Below, piece after piece: positions 8,595 through 17,801 of a stretch of DNA of 64,000 nucleotides (the first letter of the stretch is position 1; each line of letters begins with the position of its first letter). The position numbers and the translations under genes are program-made. Where the stretch lies: the NCBI RefSeq assembly GCF_002355375.1, contig NZ_AP017312.1:1009001-1073000 (forward strand), read 5' to 3'. The stretch is from Aneurinibacillus soli (GTDB lineage Bacteria; Bacillota; Bacilli; Aneurinibacillales; Aneurinibacillaceae). The notes under the pieces are model-generated. The model was not told the DNA's origin, made no database searches, and worked only from the letters and a program-made list of their open reading frames with translations.

Positions 8595-8700
8595 TAACTT
8601 GGCACCTCCAGATTATAGAACGTTTGGTAGTTCTTTTCTATTATAGCGGCGAGGTAGTCCACTGAAAAGAGTGTGTATAAAAAATACGAATAATTTGTAG

Positions 8701-8730
8701 TTGACTAATAATTATCATTCGTCTTACAAT
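8701..8730 (+). promoter_or_regulatory. Sigma-A promoter of ndh with overlapping Fur-like box
   Basis: TTGACT at 8701-8706 and TACAAT at 8725-8730 are separated by 18 bases. The spacer contains TAATAATTATCATT, which matches about 12 of 19 positions of the Fur consensus; that resemblance is only suggestive in A+T-rich DNA. Confidence 0.6.
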
Positions 8731-8937
8731 CAAAACACAAATAGGTTCTTATTGTGCATATTTTCACTTGCAAAAACGTAGAAACCGATTTATGATAAAA
8801 ATGTGAACAATTATCGACGATTTACCACTTTAATTCACGCATGTTGCTGACCATAAGGGGCAGTATAGTGAAAAAAAGTACAATGCGCATTCTTTTATGT
8901 AATGCCGATAAATTCAGAAGAAAGTGGAAGTGAAAAC

Positions 8938-10131
8938 ATGAGTACACCTAAAATTCTCATCCTCGGTGGAGGATACGGCGGCTTAATGACAGCGGTTCGC
9001 CTCCAAAAACAATTAAACCACAACGAAGCTGAAGTCACTCTTGTAAACAAACACGATTACCACTACTTTACGACATGGCTTCATGAACCGGCAGCGGGTA
9101 CAAAAGATCCAGAAAAATGCCGTGTAGATATCGAGTCGATTCTCGATACGAACAAAATTAAATTCGTTAAAGGTACTGTGTCTGAAATCAAGCGCGAACA
9201 GAAAACAGCGGTTCTTGATTCTGGTGAGCAGTTAGCATACGACTATCTCGTGATTGGTCTTGGAAGCGAGCCGGAAACATTCGGCATCCAAGGACTTAAA
9301 GAACATGCATACAGCATCCGTAGCATCAACAGTGTTCGTGAAATTCGCGAGCATATCGAATATTGCTTCGCAAAATTCAAAAACGAACGCCGTCCAGAAT
9401 TGCTGACATTCATTGTCGGTGGTGCAGGCTTTACAGGCATTGAGTTCGTAGGCGAATTATCTGACCGCGTACCAGAACTGTGTGCAGAATTCGATATCGA
9501 ACCGTCTAATGTAAAAATCTACAACATTGAAGCAGCTCCGACTGTATTGCCAGGCTTCGATCCAGACCTCGTGAACTACGCGATGGACGTTCTCGGACGC
9601 AAAGGTGTTACGTTCAAAATCAGCACACCGATCAAAGAGTGCACGCCAGAAGGTGTTGTGCTTGCTGACGGTGAAGAAATTAAATCCAGCACAGTTGTAT
9701 GGACTGGTGGCGTTCGCGGGAATTCCATCATCGAAAACGCAGGTTTCGAAACAATGCGTGGCCGTGTAAAAGTTGACCCATATCTCCATGCTCCAGGTCA
9801 TGACGATGTATTCATCGTCGGTGACGGTGCACTGATCATCAACGAAGAAATCAACCGTCCATATCCGCCAACTGCACAGATCGCAATCCAGCAAGGTGAA
9901 AACCTTGGAGATAATCTGGTAGCACTGGTTCGTGGTGGCAGCGAATTGAAACCATTCGTTCCATCTTTGAAGGGTACAGTAGCATCCCTTGGTAAAAATG
10001 AAGCGATTGGTCTCGTAGGCGATAAAAAGATCTATGGCAGCACAGCAGCACTGATGAAAAAAATCATCGATAACCGTTCCCTGTTCCTGCTTGGTGGTCT
10101 CCCGCTCGTGATGAAAAAAGTTAAACTGTAG
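8938..10131 (+). CDS. ndh: Type II NADH dehydrogenase (NDH-2)
   Basis: A peripheral membrane flavoprotein that oxidises NADH and reduces menaquinone without pumping protons. The 397-residue product starts with the FAD motif GGGYGGLMTAVRLQ (about 9-22). It has the NADH-binding GGAGFTGIEFVGEL (about 160-173) and the later FIVGDGAL motif. The C-terminal amphipathic region ending LVMKKVKL is typical of the membrane anchor. The ATG at 8938 is preferred over 8902: it follows GGAAGTG and gives the normal MSTPKILILGGG start. A short gene follows after 12 bases. The product corresponds to YumB of B. subtilis. Confidence 0.93.
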   Translation: MSTPKILILGGGYGGLMTAVRLQKQLNHNEAEVTLVNKHDYHYFTTWLHEPAAGTKDPEKCRVDIESILDTNKIKFVKGTVSEIKREQKTAVLDSGEQLAYDYLVIGLGSEPETFGIQGLKEHAYSIRSINSVREIREHIEYCFAKFKNERRPELLTFIVGGAGFTGIEFVGELSDRVPELCAEFDIEPSNVKIYNIEAAPTVLPGFDPDLVNYAMDVLGRKGVTFKISTPIKECTPEGVVLADGEEIKSSTVVWTGGVRGNSIIENAGFETMRGRVKVDPYLHAPGHDDVFIVGDGALIINEEINRPYPPTAQIAIQQGENLGDNLVALVRGGSELKPFVPSLKGTVASLGKNEAIGLVGDKKIYGSTAALMKKIIDNRSLFLLGGLPLVMKKVKL

Positions 10132-10143
10132 GGGGAACCTGAA

Positions 10144-10398
10144 GTGAGACATGCGAGTGTACAGGTACGTGCGTTGCTGACAGAAGATGAGCGTGGGCGT
10201 TACGAGAAGCTGTTCGAAGTTGGCAAGTTCCTGGAATCGCAAAATCGTCATGACTTAGCGTATACGATCCAGCGGGAGCTTGAGACGTTGATCGAGCCAG
10301 CTATTGAGCGCCTGCAGGAAAAAGGCAAACAGCGTGGCAATCGCGATTACCTTGATCCGATTGTCTCCCGTGCGCACAACAATGAAGAGCAATTATAA
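10144..10398 (+). CDS. Conserved-looking 84-residue hydrophilic protein downstream of ndh
   Basis: A charged, predicted largely helical protein (EDERGRYEKLFEVGKFLE, then IQRELETLIEPAIERLQEKG) without membrane segments or cysteines. It starts at GTG after GGGGGAACC and sits 12 bases past ndh, ahead of a shared terminator, so it is very likely cotranscribed. I do not recognise a family. Position suggests a partner or regulator of the NADH dehydrogenase, which is inference. Confidence 0.72.
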   Translation: MRHASVQVRALLTEDERGRYEKLFEVGKFLESQNRHDLAYTIQRELETLIEPAIERLQEKGKQRGNRDYLDPIVSRAHNNEEQL

Positions 10399-10401
10399 AT
10401 A

Positions 10402-10446
10402 AATCAAAAGGGCTTCGTCATATTGACGAGGTCCTTTTGATTTTTC
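10402..10446 (+). terminator. Terminator of the ndh transcript
   Basis: AATCAAAAGGGCTTCGTC pairs with GACGAGGTCCTTTTGATT around an ATATT loop, followed by a T run. Confidence 0.93.
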
Positions 10447-10503
10447 TCGTATAGTGAAAGCCTCCTCTGGACATGATGAGTAGCAGAGGAGGCTTATAGC
10501 TGA

Positions 10504-11160
10504 ATGAACATATTACTAAAAAATGTGAAGGCGTCGCTCTCATATTTACTTATTGCGCTCGTCTGTACGCTGCTTGGTGCATATATGCTATTGAATCAAC
10601 CGAAGAACTTGCGGCCACAATCGGTACAGGAAATTCCGACAAAACCGGTCGTACAGCAGCCAAAGCAGCCGCAGGCAAAGATGGATAAACCAATCGTTCG
10701 AGAACGTTTTCCGCTTGCGACAAAAGGCGAAACGGTAGAGACGCTAGCATTATTGCGTAATTATCCAAAACTGAATGTACTGGCCACTGGCTATTCGCCC
10801 GGACCTGAATCAACTGGCAAAACAATTGGGCATCCGGCATATGGTATTACATATTCTGGAGTTAAAGCGCGACGGGACCCTGCATCGGTTTCGACGATTG
10901 CAGCGGATTTGTCCATCTTTCCACTGGGGACGATTTTGTACATTCCAGGTTACGGATATGGCATCGTAGCGGATAAAGGTTCTGCGATTAAAGGGCGCAA
11001 GATCGATCTGTATTTTGACAGTAAGGAGCAAGTCTACAAGGAATGGGGCAAAAAGCGGACGGATGTGTACGTGATCGAAAAAGGAACAGGTAAAGTAACG
11101 GAAGAAGTTATGGCTGAACTCGATCGCAGTGCGGCTCCCGTATTATCAGAGAAAAAATAG
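10504..11160 (+). CDS. yuiC: 3D-domain cell-wall protein (YuiC-like)
   Basis: A 218-residue protein with an N-terminal membrane anchor or uncleaved signal (about residues 11-30), a proline- and lysine-rich linker, and a C-terminal 3D domain (about 95-205). The domain aspartates appear in VADKG and [11 protein letters not shown]; this double-psi beta-barrel fold is shared with MltA-type lytic transglycosylases and the Rpf/YuiC group. Likely acts on peptidoglycan outside the membrane. It lies in the same neighbourhood as in B. subtilis (yum-yui genes) and ends at a strong terminator. Confidence 0.88.
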   Translation: MNILLKNVKASLSYLLIALVCTLLGAYMLLNQPKNLRPQSVQEIPTKPVVQQPKQPQAKMDKPIVRERFPLATKGETVETLALLRNYPKLNVLATGYSPGPESTGKTIGHPAYGITYSGVKARRDPASVSTIAADLSIFPLGTILYIPGYGYGIVADKGSAIKGRKIDLYFDSKEQVYKEWGKKRTDVYVIEKGTGKVTEEVMAELDRSAAPVLSEKK

Positions 11161-11161
11161 C

Positions 11162-11190
11162 AAAAGGACAGGGCGCCCTGTCCTTTTTGC
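11162..11190 (+). terminator. Terminator after the 3D-domain gene
   Basis: AAAAGGACAGGGC pairs with GCCCTGTCCTTTTT with almost no loop. Confidence 0.93.
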
Positions 11191-11196
11191 GTGGAG

Positions 11197-11679
11197 TCAT
11201 GCGATCCAAAGCGGGTATAGTACATACGATTGAATGATACCAAGCCATGCTCCGACAATGACTTCACTTGGCTGATGTCCAAGAAGCTCTTTTAGTTTGC
11301 GAGCCCGTTCTTGGCGAGGCTTGATCCGCAACGCTTTCATTTCCTCAACAAGTACATTAAAGTCTTCAATTAATGTGTTAAGAACCGCTGCGTGTGTGCC
11401 GGCATGCCGTCGAACGCCAGCGGCATCAAACATAATAATGATGGCGAAAACCGTGGAGATCGCAAAATACGTAGAGTTGAAGCCTTCTATAAGCCCTACC
11501 GCTGTAGTCAGGGCGGTAACAGCGGCTGAGTGGGAGCTTGGCATACCCCCGGTGCTAAAAATAAGCCGCCAATCCCATCTCCGTGTGTACAGATACGTAA
11601 TCGGGATTTTAACAAATTGAGCCAGCCCAATCGCTATAAGGGCGGACCAGAGCGGGAAATTACTGAACCATGTTGACAT
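11197..11679 (-). CDS. yuiD: Divergent PAP2-family membrane protein (YuiD-like)
   Basis: A 160-residue integral membrane protein of the divergent PAP2 (acid phosphatase/vanadium-dependent haloperoxidase-related) family. STGGMPSSHSAAVTAL near residues 43-58 and DAAGVRRHAG near 86-96 are its conserved blocks, and hydrophobic helices flank both. The substrate is unknown; lipid phosphate substrates are known for classical PAP2 enzymes. The ATG at 11679 has AAGGAAG six bases upstream; ATG at 11685 abuts that site and is less likely. It converges on the 3D-domain gene. Confidence 0.88.
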   Translation of the reverse strand: MSTWFSNFPLWSALIAIGLAQFVKIPITYLYTRRWDWRLIFSTGGMPSSHSAAVTALTTAVGLIEGFNSTYFAISTVFAIIIMFDAAGVRRHAGTHAAVLNTLIEDFNVLVEEMKALRIKPRQERARKLKELLGHQPSEVIVGAWLGIIQSYVLYPLWIA

Positions 11680-11774
11680 ATACATCTTCCTTTCTGCAAA
11701 GGACTCCCTCTCTATTGTATACTATATGGAGGAATAACTTCAAAATCTGACATTTATTTTTGGAGGTGGCAAGC

Positions 11775-13274
11775 ATGAAAATTGAAATTCAAACCCAGCA
11801 GGCACATACAATCAAGGCAGACTGCCTGATTGTAGGGATCACAGAAGGAATCACTAAATTGCCGGATGTATTGACAGCAGCTGATACAGAACTGGGCGGT
11901 GCGCTTGCAGAATTATTTGCGGGCGGTGATGTATGTAGCAAGAAAAAAAGCACGCAGATTATTCACACATTAGGCAAAACAGCTGTCCGTCGCATTATGC
12001 TAATCGGGCTTGGGAAAGAGGAAGAGTATTCGTTTGAAGTCATTCGTGAAGCTGCTGCACGCGCTGTGAAGGAAGCGCTCAAAGCCAAGCTTACGACGCT
12101 GACGTTTGCATTTGATCTAGCTGTGGGCACACACGAAACTGGACACGCGCTTGTCGAAGGGGCTTTGCTTGCGAACTATCGCATTACGAGCTATCAGCGG
12201 GATCATAAGCCAGCTCCGCAGCTTGCAGCTCTAACGATCATCAGTGCAGAAGATGCGGTAGAGCAGGTGAAAGAAGGAGCTCGCATGGGCGAAGCGTTTG
12301 CGAACGGGACGAGTCTGGCACGTGATCTTACCAATCTGCCTGGCAATTATTTGACTCCGACCATTCTCGCTAAAAAAGCGTGTGAACTGGCGGAGCGGCA
12401 TGGTATGGAGATTGAGGTTCTCGATAAGGCGAACATGGAAGTGGAAGGAATGGGAGGGCTGCTTGGCGTCAGCCAGGGATCAGCAGAACCACCTAAACTG
12501 ATTGTCATTAAATACAAAGGGGCAGGCGATTGGACTGATGTGCTCGGTATCGTTGGCAAAGGTGTTACGTTTGACTCCGGCGGTATCTCCATTAAACCAG
12601 CGGCATCAATGGATGAGATGAAAGGCGACATGGGTGGAGCCGCCTCCGTTCTGGGCGTGCTCGATATTCTTGGTACGCTTAAGCCTGCGATTGATGTTGT
12701 CGCTGTGATTCCGACAACCGAGAACATGCCAAGCGGTACGGCGCTCAAACCGGGTGATGTGATTACCGCGATGAATGGCAAAACGATCGAAATTTTGAAT
12801 ACAGATGCGGAAGGACGTCTCATTCTCGCAGATGGATTGTCGTATGCCCGTAAAATGGGTGCATCGCGTCTTGTGGATATGGCGACTTTGACAGGAGCTG
12901 CACTTGTGGCACTTGGTACGTGCACAACAGCCGCCATCACGAATGACGAAACGCTGATGGAAGAAGTGATGGAGGCAGCAGCCGAGGCGGGTGAGCTACT
13001 GTGGCGCTTGCCAACATTTGACCCGTATATGGATTTGATCAAAAGTCAGATTGCTGACTTAAAAAATACCGGCGGTCGTCATGCGGGCACGATTACAGCT
13101 GGCTTGTTCTTGCGTGAGTTTGCAGAAGATACGCCATGGGTGCATCTTGATATTGCTGGACCGAGCTGGGCAGCGAAGGCAGACGACTTCACTCCGGCTG
13201 GCGGCACAGGTGCAATGGTACGGACAGTGGCAACGCTTGCCCTGCAAATGTCGCAGGAAGATTCCGAAATTTAG
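11775..13274 (+). CDS. pepA: Leucyl aminopeptidase (M17)
   Basis: Cytosolic dizinc aminopeptidase removing N-terminal residues from peptides. The 499-residue length is normal. The catalytic C-terminal domain shows VGKGVTFDSGG (about 258-268, lysine and aspartate ligands) and the family signature NTDAEGRL at about 341-348. GGAGGTGG stands eight bases before the ATG. It is divergent from the PAP2-related gene, the same order as yuiD-yuiE in B. subtilis. Confidence 0.95.
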   Translation: MKIEIQTQQAHTIKADCLIVGITEGITKLPDVLTAADTELGGALAELFAGGDVCSKKKSTQIIHTLGKTAVRRIMLIGLGKEEEYSFEVIREAAARAVKEALKAKLTTLTFAFDLAVGTHETGHALVEGALLANYRITSYQRDHKPAPQLAALTIISAEDAVEQVKEGARMGEAFANGTSLARDLTNLPGNYLTPTILAKKACELAERHGMEIEVLDKANMEVEGMGGLLGVSQGSAEPPKLIVIKYKGAGDWTDVLGIVGKGVTFDSGGISIKPAASMDEMKGDMGGAASVLGVLDILGTLKPAIDVVAVIPTTENMPSGTALKPGDVITAMNGKTIEILNTDAEGRLILADGLSYARKMGASRLVDMATLTGAALVALGTCTTAAITNDETLMEEVMEAAAEAGELLWRLPTFDPYMDLIKSQIADLKNTGGRHAGTITAGLFLREFAEDTPWVHLDIAGPSWAAKADDFTPAGGTGAMVRTVATLALQMSQEDSEI

Positions 13275-13339
13275 TAAATAAAACCGAATGTTCGTTATAC
13301 TGGAATGGAATAAAGTTCGGATTTTTCGTAATTCCGGGC

Positions 13340-13368
13340 TTTATTTTTATGTAGAGATTCGTTATAAT
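13340..13368 (+). promoter_or_regulatory. Probable promoter of the xpt-pbuX transcript
   Basis: A perfect TATAAT at 13363-13368 with a weak TTTATT at 13340-13345, spacer 17. Its position about 30 bases before the guanine aptamer supports it. Confidence 0.5.
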
Positions 13369-13399
13369 GACAACATCAATAAACGAAAAATAAATACGA

Positions 13400-13468
13400 A
13401 CTCGTATAATCACGGGGATAAGGCCCGTAAGTTTCTACCAGACTACCGTAAATAGTCTGACTACGAGT
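13400..13468 (+). promoter_or_regulatory. Guanine riboswitch aptamer (purine class)
   Basis: P1 is ACTCGTA paired with TACGAGT. P2 (ACGGG/CCCGT) and P3 (GACTA/TAGTC) carry the conserved loop sequences GATAAGG and CCGTAAA, and the core AGTTTCTACC is present. The discriminating J3/1 base is C (GACTACG), which predicts guanine or xanthine rather than adenine binding. It controls xpt-pbuX, the classical purine riboswitch target. Confidence 0.96.
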
Positions 13469-13519
13469 GAGATCATCGGATACTTGTCCGCTTTTGGCGG
13501 CACATCTACGGAGAACAAG

Positions 13520-13572
13520 TCCGCACGATGGGTTTCACTGTAGGCAGTGAAACCCACTGTGCGGATTTTTTG
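13520..13572 (+). terminator. Riboswitch-controlled terminator upstream of xpt
   Basis: A long stem, CCGCACGATGGGTTTCACTG paired with CAGTGAAACCCACTGTGCGG, then ATTTTTTG. It is the expected ligand-stabilised off state. Confidence 0.93.
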
Positions 13573-13603
13573 TTTTTCTGACGAATAGGAGGAATAAGGG
13601 AAG

Positions 13604-14191
13604 ATGGAAATGTTAAAGGAGAAAATTCGCCAGGAAGGTCTGGTGCCAAGCGACAACATTTTGAAAGTGGATTCATTTCTGAACCATCAGATTGATCCGG
13701 TGTTGATGATGGCGATTGGGGAGGAGTTTGCTCGTCTTTTTGCTGATGCGGGTATTACAAAAATCCTGACAATCGAATCATCGGGAATTGCGGCTGCTCT
13801 GACAGCTGGGCTTAAGCTGAATGTATCGCTCGTGTTTGCCCGTAAGAAAAAATCGGTGCTGATGAATGAAGATGTGTATATGACGGATGTACATTCGTTT
13901 ACAAAAAATGAGACGAATCAAGTTACAGTGCTTAAGAAGTTCCTTCCTGCCGGCGAAACCATTCTGATCATCGATGATTTTCTGGCGAATGGCGAGGCGG
14001 CTCTCGGGCTGGCGCACCTGGTGGAACAGGCGGGAAGTACGGTTGCAGGTATTGGCATTGTAATCGAGAAGGCGTTCCAAAATGGGGGTGCCCGTCTGAG
14101 AGAAAAAGGCTTCCGTGTGGAGTCTCTGGCGCGTATTGCGTCACTGACAGCGGGGGAAGTTACATTTGTAGAAGAGTGCGTACAAGCATAG
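13604..14191 (+). CDS. xpt: Xanthine phosphoribosyltransferase
   Basis: Salvages xanthine to XMP using PRPP. The 195-residue product has the type I PRPP-binding loop [17 protein letters not shown] (about 124-140), with the characteristic paired acidic residues. AGGAGGAATAAGG precedes the ATG. First gene of a two-gene purine salvage operon under a guanine riboswitch, followed 39 bases later by the permease gene. Confidence 0.95.
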   Translation: MEMLKEKIRQEGLVPSDNILKVDSFLNHQIDPVLMMAIGEEFARLFADAGITKILTIESSGIAAALTAGLKLNVSLVFARKKKSVLMNEDVYMTDVHSFTKNETNQVTVLKKFLPAGETILIIDDFLANGEAALGLAHLVEQAGSTVAGIGIVIEKAFQNGGARLREKGFRVESLARIASLTAGEVTFVEECVQA

Positions 14192-14230
14192 CGGCTAACA
14201 GGAAGTATTTATTTTTAGGAGGAGTAAGCT

Positions 14231-15574
14231 GTGGGGAATAAGTTAGGAGTTGCAAAAATTGGCACGCTAGGATTCCAGCATGTACTGGCTATGTATGCAG
14301 GTGCTGTTGTCGTTCCGTTAATCGTCGGACCGGCGATTGGGATGACACAGGAACAGCTCGCCTATTTGATTTCCATTGACCTGTTCACATGTGGTCTCGC
14401 GTCATTGTTTCAAGTATGGGGCGGCAAGTATTTCGGCGTGAAGCTCCCGATTCTTATGGGCTGTGCGTTCCAGGCAGTAGGGCCGATGATTGCGATCGGA
14501 AATTCGCCAGGGCCAGGACAAGGAATTACAGCCATATATGGAGCCATTATTGCCGCCGGTATTGTCGTGATGATTCTAGCGCAATTTATGCATAAAATTA
14601 TTAAGTTCTTCCCGCCTGTTGTAACAGGCTCGGTTGTCGTGATTATCGGTACATCTTTGATTGGTGCGGCGATGGGCAATATTGTCGGTCAGCCGAATAA
14701 ACCGGGTTTTGCAAGTCTTACGAACTTGTGGTTGGCTGGCATTACGCTCTTATCCATTGTTCTTATGAATCGTTTCTTTAGCGGATATATGAAATCCATT
14801 TCGGTTCTGCTCTCGCTTGTAATCGGTACGGCAGTTGCATGGTTTATGGGATTAGTGGATTTTGCTGTTGTGGGCAAAGCTTCCTGGTTCCATATGGTTG
14901 AACCGTTCCGTTTCGGCATGCCGACTTTTCATCTCACGGCCATTCTGAGCATGGTTCTTGTTGGGATTGTAAGCATGATCGAGTCGACAGGTGTTTTCTT
15001 CGCTTTGTCTGAAGTATGTGAGAAGAAAATTGATGGGAATGACATCAAACGAGGCCTGCGTGCAGAAGGTTTGGCCCAGGTAATTGGCGGTATTTTTCAG
15101 GCATTCCCGTATACAACGTATTCGCAAAACGTAGGTCTTGTTGCGATGACAGGTGTGAAAACACGTAAAGTGGTAGTAGCAGCATGTCTCATCATTATGG
15201 CACTCGGCCTGCTCCCAAAAGTAGCGGCCATTACAACGATTATTCCGAATCCGGTACTGGGTGGTGCTATGATTCCGATGTTTGGCATGGTTATGGCTTC
15301 GGGTGTACGCCAGCTATCCCGTGTGAACTTCCAGCGTGTAGAAAACATGCTGATTATTGCAATATCTGTAGGTCTTGGTCTTGGTGTATCCATCGCTCCG
15401 AACGTGTTCGCTCACATTCCGGAAAAGTTCCGTCTGATCATGGAAAGCGGCATTGTAACCGGAAGCCTGGCAGCGATTATCCTGAATCTGATTCTGAATG
15501 GACTTGGAGATCGTGATCAGAAAGACATGATGGATGTGATTAAAGAGGAACACGTACCGGAAACAGTTTCCTGA
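14231..15574 (+). CDS. pbuX: Xanthine permease (nucleobase:cation symporter-2)
   Basis: An inner-membrane transporter of 447 residues with about 12-14 hydrophobic helices, typical of the NCS2/UraA fold. Landmarks are GFQHVLAMYAG near the start, the QVWGGKYFGVKLPILMGCAF stretch and ESTGVFFALSE in the substrate-binding helix region. The start is GTG behind AGGAGGAG. Cotranscribed with xpt. No strong terminator is seen before the next promoter, 20 bases downstream. Confidence 0.93.
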   Translation: MGNKLGVAKIGTLGFQHVLAMYAGAVVVPLIVGPAIGMTQEQLAYLISIDLFTCGLASLFQVWGGKYFGVKLPILMGCAFQAVGPMIAIGNSPGPGQGITAIYGAIIAAGIVVMILAQFMHKIIKFFPPVVTGSVVVIIGTSLIGAAMGNIVGQPNKPGFASLTNLWLAGITLLSIVLMNRFFSGYMKSISVLLSLVIGTAVAWFMGLVDFAVVGKASWFHMVEPFRFGMPTFHLTAILSMVLVGIVSMIESTGVFFALSEVCEKKIDGNDIKRGLRAEGLAQVIGGIFQAFPYTTYSQNVGLVAMTGVKTRKVVVAACLIIMALGLLPKVAAITTIIPNPVLGGAMIPMFGMVMASGVRQLSRVNFQRVENMLIIAISVGLGLGVSIAPNVFAHIPEKFRLIMESGIVTGSLAAIILNLILNGLGDRDQKDMMDVIKEEHVPETVS

Positions 15575-15595
15575 ATATAAATTCTGATTTCTTGC

Positions 15596-15624
15596 TTGAC
15601 ACTTTCTTTACCAGTCTCTATAAT
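15596..15624 (+). promoter_or_regulatory. Consensus sigma-A promoter of the ilv-leu operon
   Basis: Perfect TTGACA (15596-15601) and TATAAT (15619-15624) with a 17-base spacer. Transcription would begin near 15631, giving a leader of about 425 nucleotides. Confidence 0.93.
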
Positions 15625-15669
15625 TGCATATAAATCTAAACAGCTAAAACATTTTGATTTTGTTGACAA

Positions 15670-15972
15670 TTGTACGATCATATAGAGACGTTGACGAGGA
15701 TACATATACAGCCCCTTCTTCACAGAGAGCCTGGGATGGTGCGAGCCGGGCAAGAATGCTGTATATGACTCACCTCCGAGTTGCTCTTCTGAAAGACTAT
15801 CGAGTAAGAAGACGCCGCTGCGCATGCGTTATATGCGATTGGTTATCTGAGGAGATAACCTACAAAGGCTGCTTGCCGTGAGGAAGCAGTAGAATTTGGG
15901 TGGTACCGCGAAAACTCTTTCGCCCCAGACTGACATAAAAAAAGTCGGGGGATGAAAGGGTTTTCTTTTATT
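15670..15972 (+). promoter_or_regulatory. T-box leader (leucine specifier) with terminator, upstream of ilvB
   Basis: The T-box sequence GGGTGGTACCGCG lies at 15898-15910. It is followed by a terminator stem pairing GAAAACTCTTTCGCCCC with GGGGGATGAAAGGGTTTTC and a T-rich tail. In stem I, ATATACAGC pairs with GCTGTATAT and the following CTCACC places CTC (Leu) as specifier. The UGGU bulge suits a tRNA with discriminator A, as in tRNA-Leu. Uncharged tRNA-Leu should promote readthrough. Confidence 0.93.
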
Positions 15973-16055
15973 TCTTTCTCTTTTTTGGAGACAGGTGTCA
16001 TATAAATTTTTAGATTATTTTTAATTGGAGAGCTATTACAAAAGGAGGATGTATC

Positions 16056-17801
16056 ATGAGCACAGATACGGCGATGGTAGAGAACAAAAAAGCTTCGATG
16101 CCATCCATGGAGATGGGAGAAGTGATGACGGGTTCTGAAATGCTGCTGCGTTGCCTTCTGCTCGAAGGTGTGGAACATGTTTTCGGATATCCGGGAGGAG
16201 CAGTGCTACCGATTTATGACGCACTGTATTCCAGTCAGTTAAAGCATGTACTGACAAGGCATGAGCAGGGTGCGATTCATGCGGCAGACGGATATGCACG
16301 GGCAACAGGTAAGCCAGGCGTCGTCATCGCTACGTCAGGTCCGGGAGCTACCAATCTAGTTACAGGGATTGCAACAGCTCAGATGGATTCCGTCCCGCTT
16401 GTCTGTATTACCGGAAATGTCGCACAGAGTTTGATTGGAACAGACGCTTTTCAGGAAGCGAACATCACAGGTATTACACTTCCGATCACGAAGCATAACT
16501 ACTTCGTTCGTAATATCGAGGATCTGCCGCGCATCATTAAAGAAGCGTTCCATATCGCGACAACAGGACGTCCGGGACCGGTGCTCATTGATATTCCGAA
16601 AGATGTAAACACAGCGAAAGCTCCATTTTATTATCCGGATAGTGTGAAACTTCGGACGTATAATCCGACTGTGAAGCCAAACTATATGCAAATCGATAAG
16701 ATGCTGAAAGCGATCACTGAAGCGAAGAAGCCGGTTATTATGACAGGTGGCGGTACGGTGACGGCTGGAGCGGAACAAGAATTGATTGAATTTGCAGAAA
16801 AAACAAATATTCCGGTTATCACGACTCTGATGGGACTTGCCGGATTCCCGGGAACACATGAACTCTGTATCGGAATGCCAGGTATGCATGGCTGCTATGC
16901 AGCGAATCAGGCACTTCTTAATACAGATCTCCTGATTAACATGGGGGCGCGCTTTGACGACCGTATCACAATGGGACGGACGAAAGAATTCGTGCCAAAT
17001 GCTAAAATTGTTCATATCGATATTGATCCAGCAGAGATCGGCAAAAATATCAATCCACTCATTCCAATTGTTGGTGATGTGAAAAGTGTGTTGGAAACAG
17101 CACTCCCGAAAGCACAGCGTGCAGACAGTGACGAGTGGGTCGCGCAGGTACAGTCCTGGAACGTGGAACAGCCGTACCGCTACAGCAAAAGCCCGGAAGG
17201 TCGCCTGAAGCCACAGCGTGTGGTGGAGATGATGTATGAGACAACGGAAGGGAATGCGATTGTAACAACAGACGTCGGACAGCATCAGATGTGGGTTGCG
17301 CAATATTATAAATTTAGCGCTGTTCGTTCGTTCCTGTCCTCAGGTGGACTTGGTACAATGGGCTTCGGTTTCCCGGCTGCAATTGGTGCACAGTTCGCCC
17401 ACCCGGATCGCCTTGTCATCTCGGTTAGTGGAGACGGTGGTTTCCAAATGAATCAGCAGGAACTTGCGATTGCAGCGGCACATAAGTTGCCAGTTAAAAT
17501 CGTGATTCTGAATAACAACTGTCTCGGCATGGTACGCCAGTGGCAGGAGCTGTTCTATGATAACCGCTACAGCCAGATCGATCTTACCGAAAGTGTAGAT
17601 TTCGTGAAGCTTGCGGAAGCATACGGGATCAAAGGTCTCCGGGCATCTACGGAAGAGGAAGCTGATCGCGTATGGCGTGAGGCACTCGATACGAACGGTC
17701 CGGTACTTGTTGAATTCAAGGTTGAACCGGGCGAGAACGTATATCCGATGGTAGCAGCGGGTAATACGCTTGATCAAATGGTTCTGGGGGATGAGGAATA
17801 A
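16056..17801 (+). CDS. ilvB: Acetolactate synthase, large subunit
   Basis: Catalyses condensation of pyruvate with pyruvate or 2-oxobutyrate in valine, leucine and isoleucine synthesis. The 581 residues contain the ThDP PYR domain with the catalytic glutamate in LTRHEQGAIHAADGYA (about residue 69), a central FAD domain, and the PP domain with the GDGGFQMN...NNN ThDP motif (about 458-486). AAAGGAGG precedes the ATG. First gene of ilvB-ilvN-ilvC-leuA-leuB, controlled by the T-box upstream; the regulatory subunit gene overlaps its stop codon. Confidence 0.96.
   Translation: MSTDTAMVENKKASMPSMEMGEVMTGSEMLLRCLLLEGVEHVFGYPGGAVLPIYDALYSSQLKHVLTRHEQGAIHAADGYARATGKPGVVIATSGPGATNLVTGIATAQMDSVPLVCITGNVAQSLIGTDAFQEANITGITLPITKHNYFVRNIEDLPRIIKEAFHIATTGRPGPVLIDIPKDVNTAKAPFYYPDSVKLRTYNPTVKPNYMQIDKMLKAITEAKKPVIMTGGGTVTAGAEQELIEFAEKTNIPVITTLMGLAGFPGTHELCIGMPGMHGCYAANQALLNTDLLINMGARFDDRITMGRTKEFVPNAKIVHIDIDPAEIGKNINPLIPIVGDVKSVLETALPKAQRADSDEWVAQVQSWNVEQPYRYSKSPEGRLKPQRVVEMMYETTEGNAIVTTDVGQHQMWVAQYYKFSAVRSFLSSGGLGTMGFGFPAAIGAQFAHPDRLVISVSGDGGFQMNQQELAIAAAHKLPVKIVILNNNCLGMVRQWQELFYDNRYSQIDLTESVDFVKLAEAYGIKGLRASTEEEADRVWREALDTNGPVLVEFKVEPGENVYPMVAAGNTLDQMVLGDEE

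Noticed and set aside
9457-10251. Long open frame of 264 codons antisense to ndh
   Set aside because: Shadow of ndh: no ribosome-binding site, unusual residue makeup rich in F, C and H, and the + strand has a full NDH-2 with all motifs.
13279-13328. Possible pepA terminator (CCGAA/TTCGG with T run)
   Set aside because: Stem of about five pairs with a long loop is too weak to call.
15662-15681. Second TTGACA near 15662 as an alternative ilv promoter
   Set aside because: No -10 at a workable distance; it lies within the T-box leader downstream of a consensus promoter.
16356-17303. 315-codon frame antisense to ilvB
   Set aside because: Composition rich in H, C and R typical of a reverse-frame shadow; ilvB is complete and in frame.
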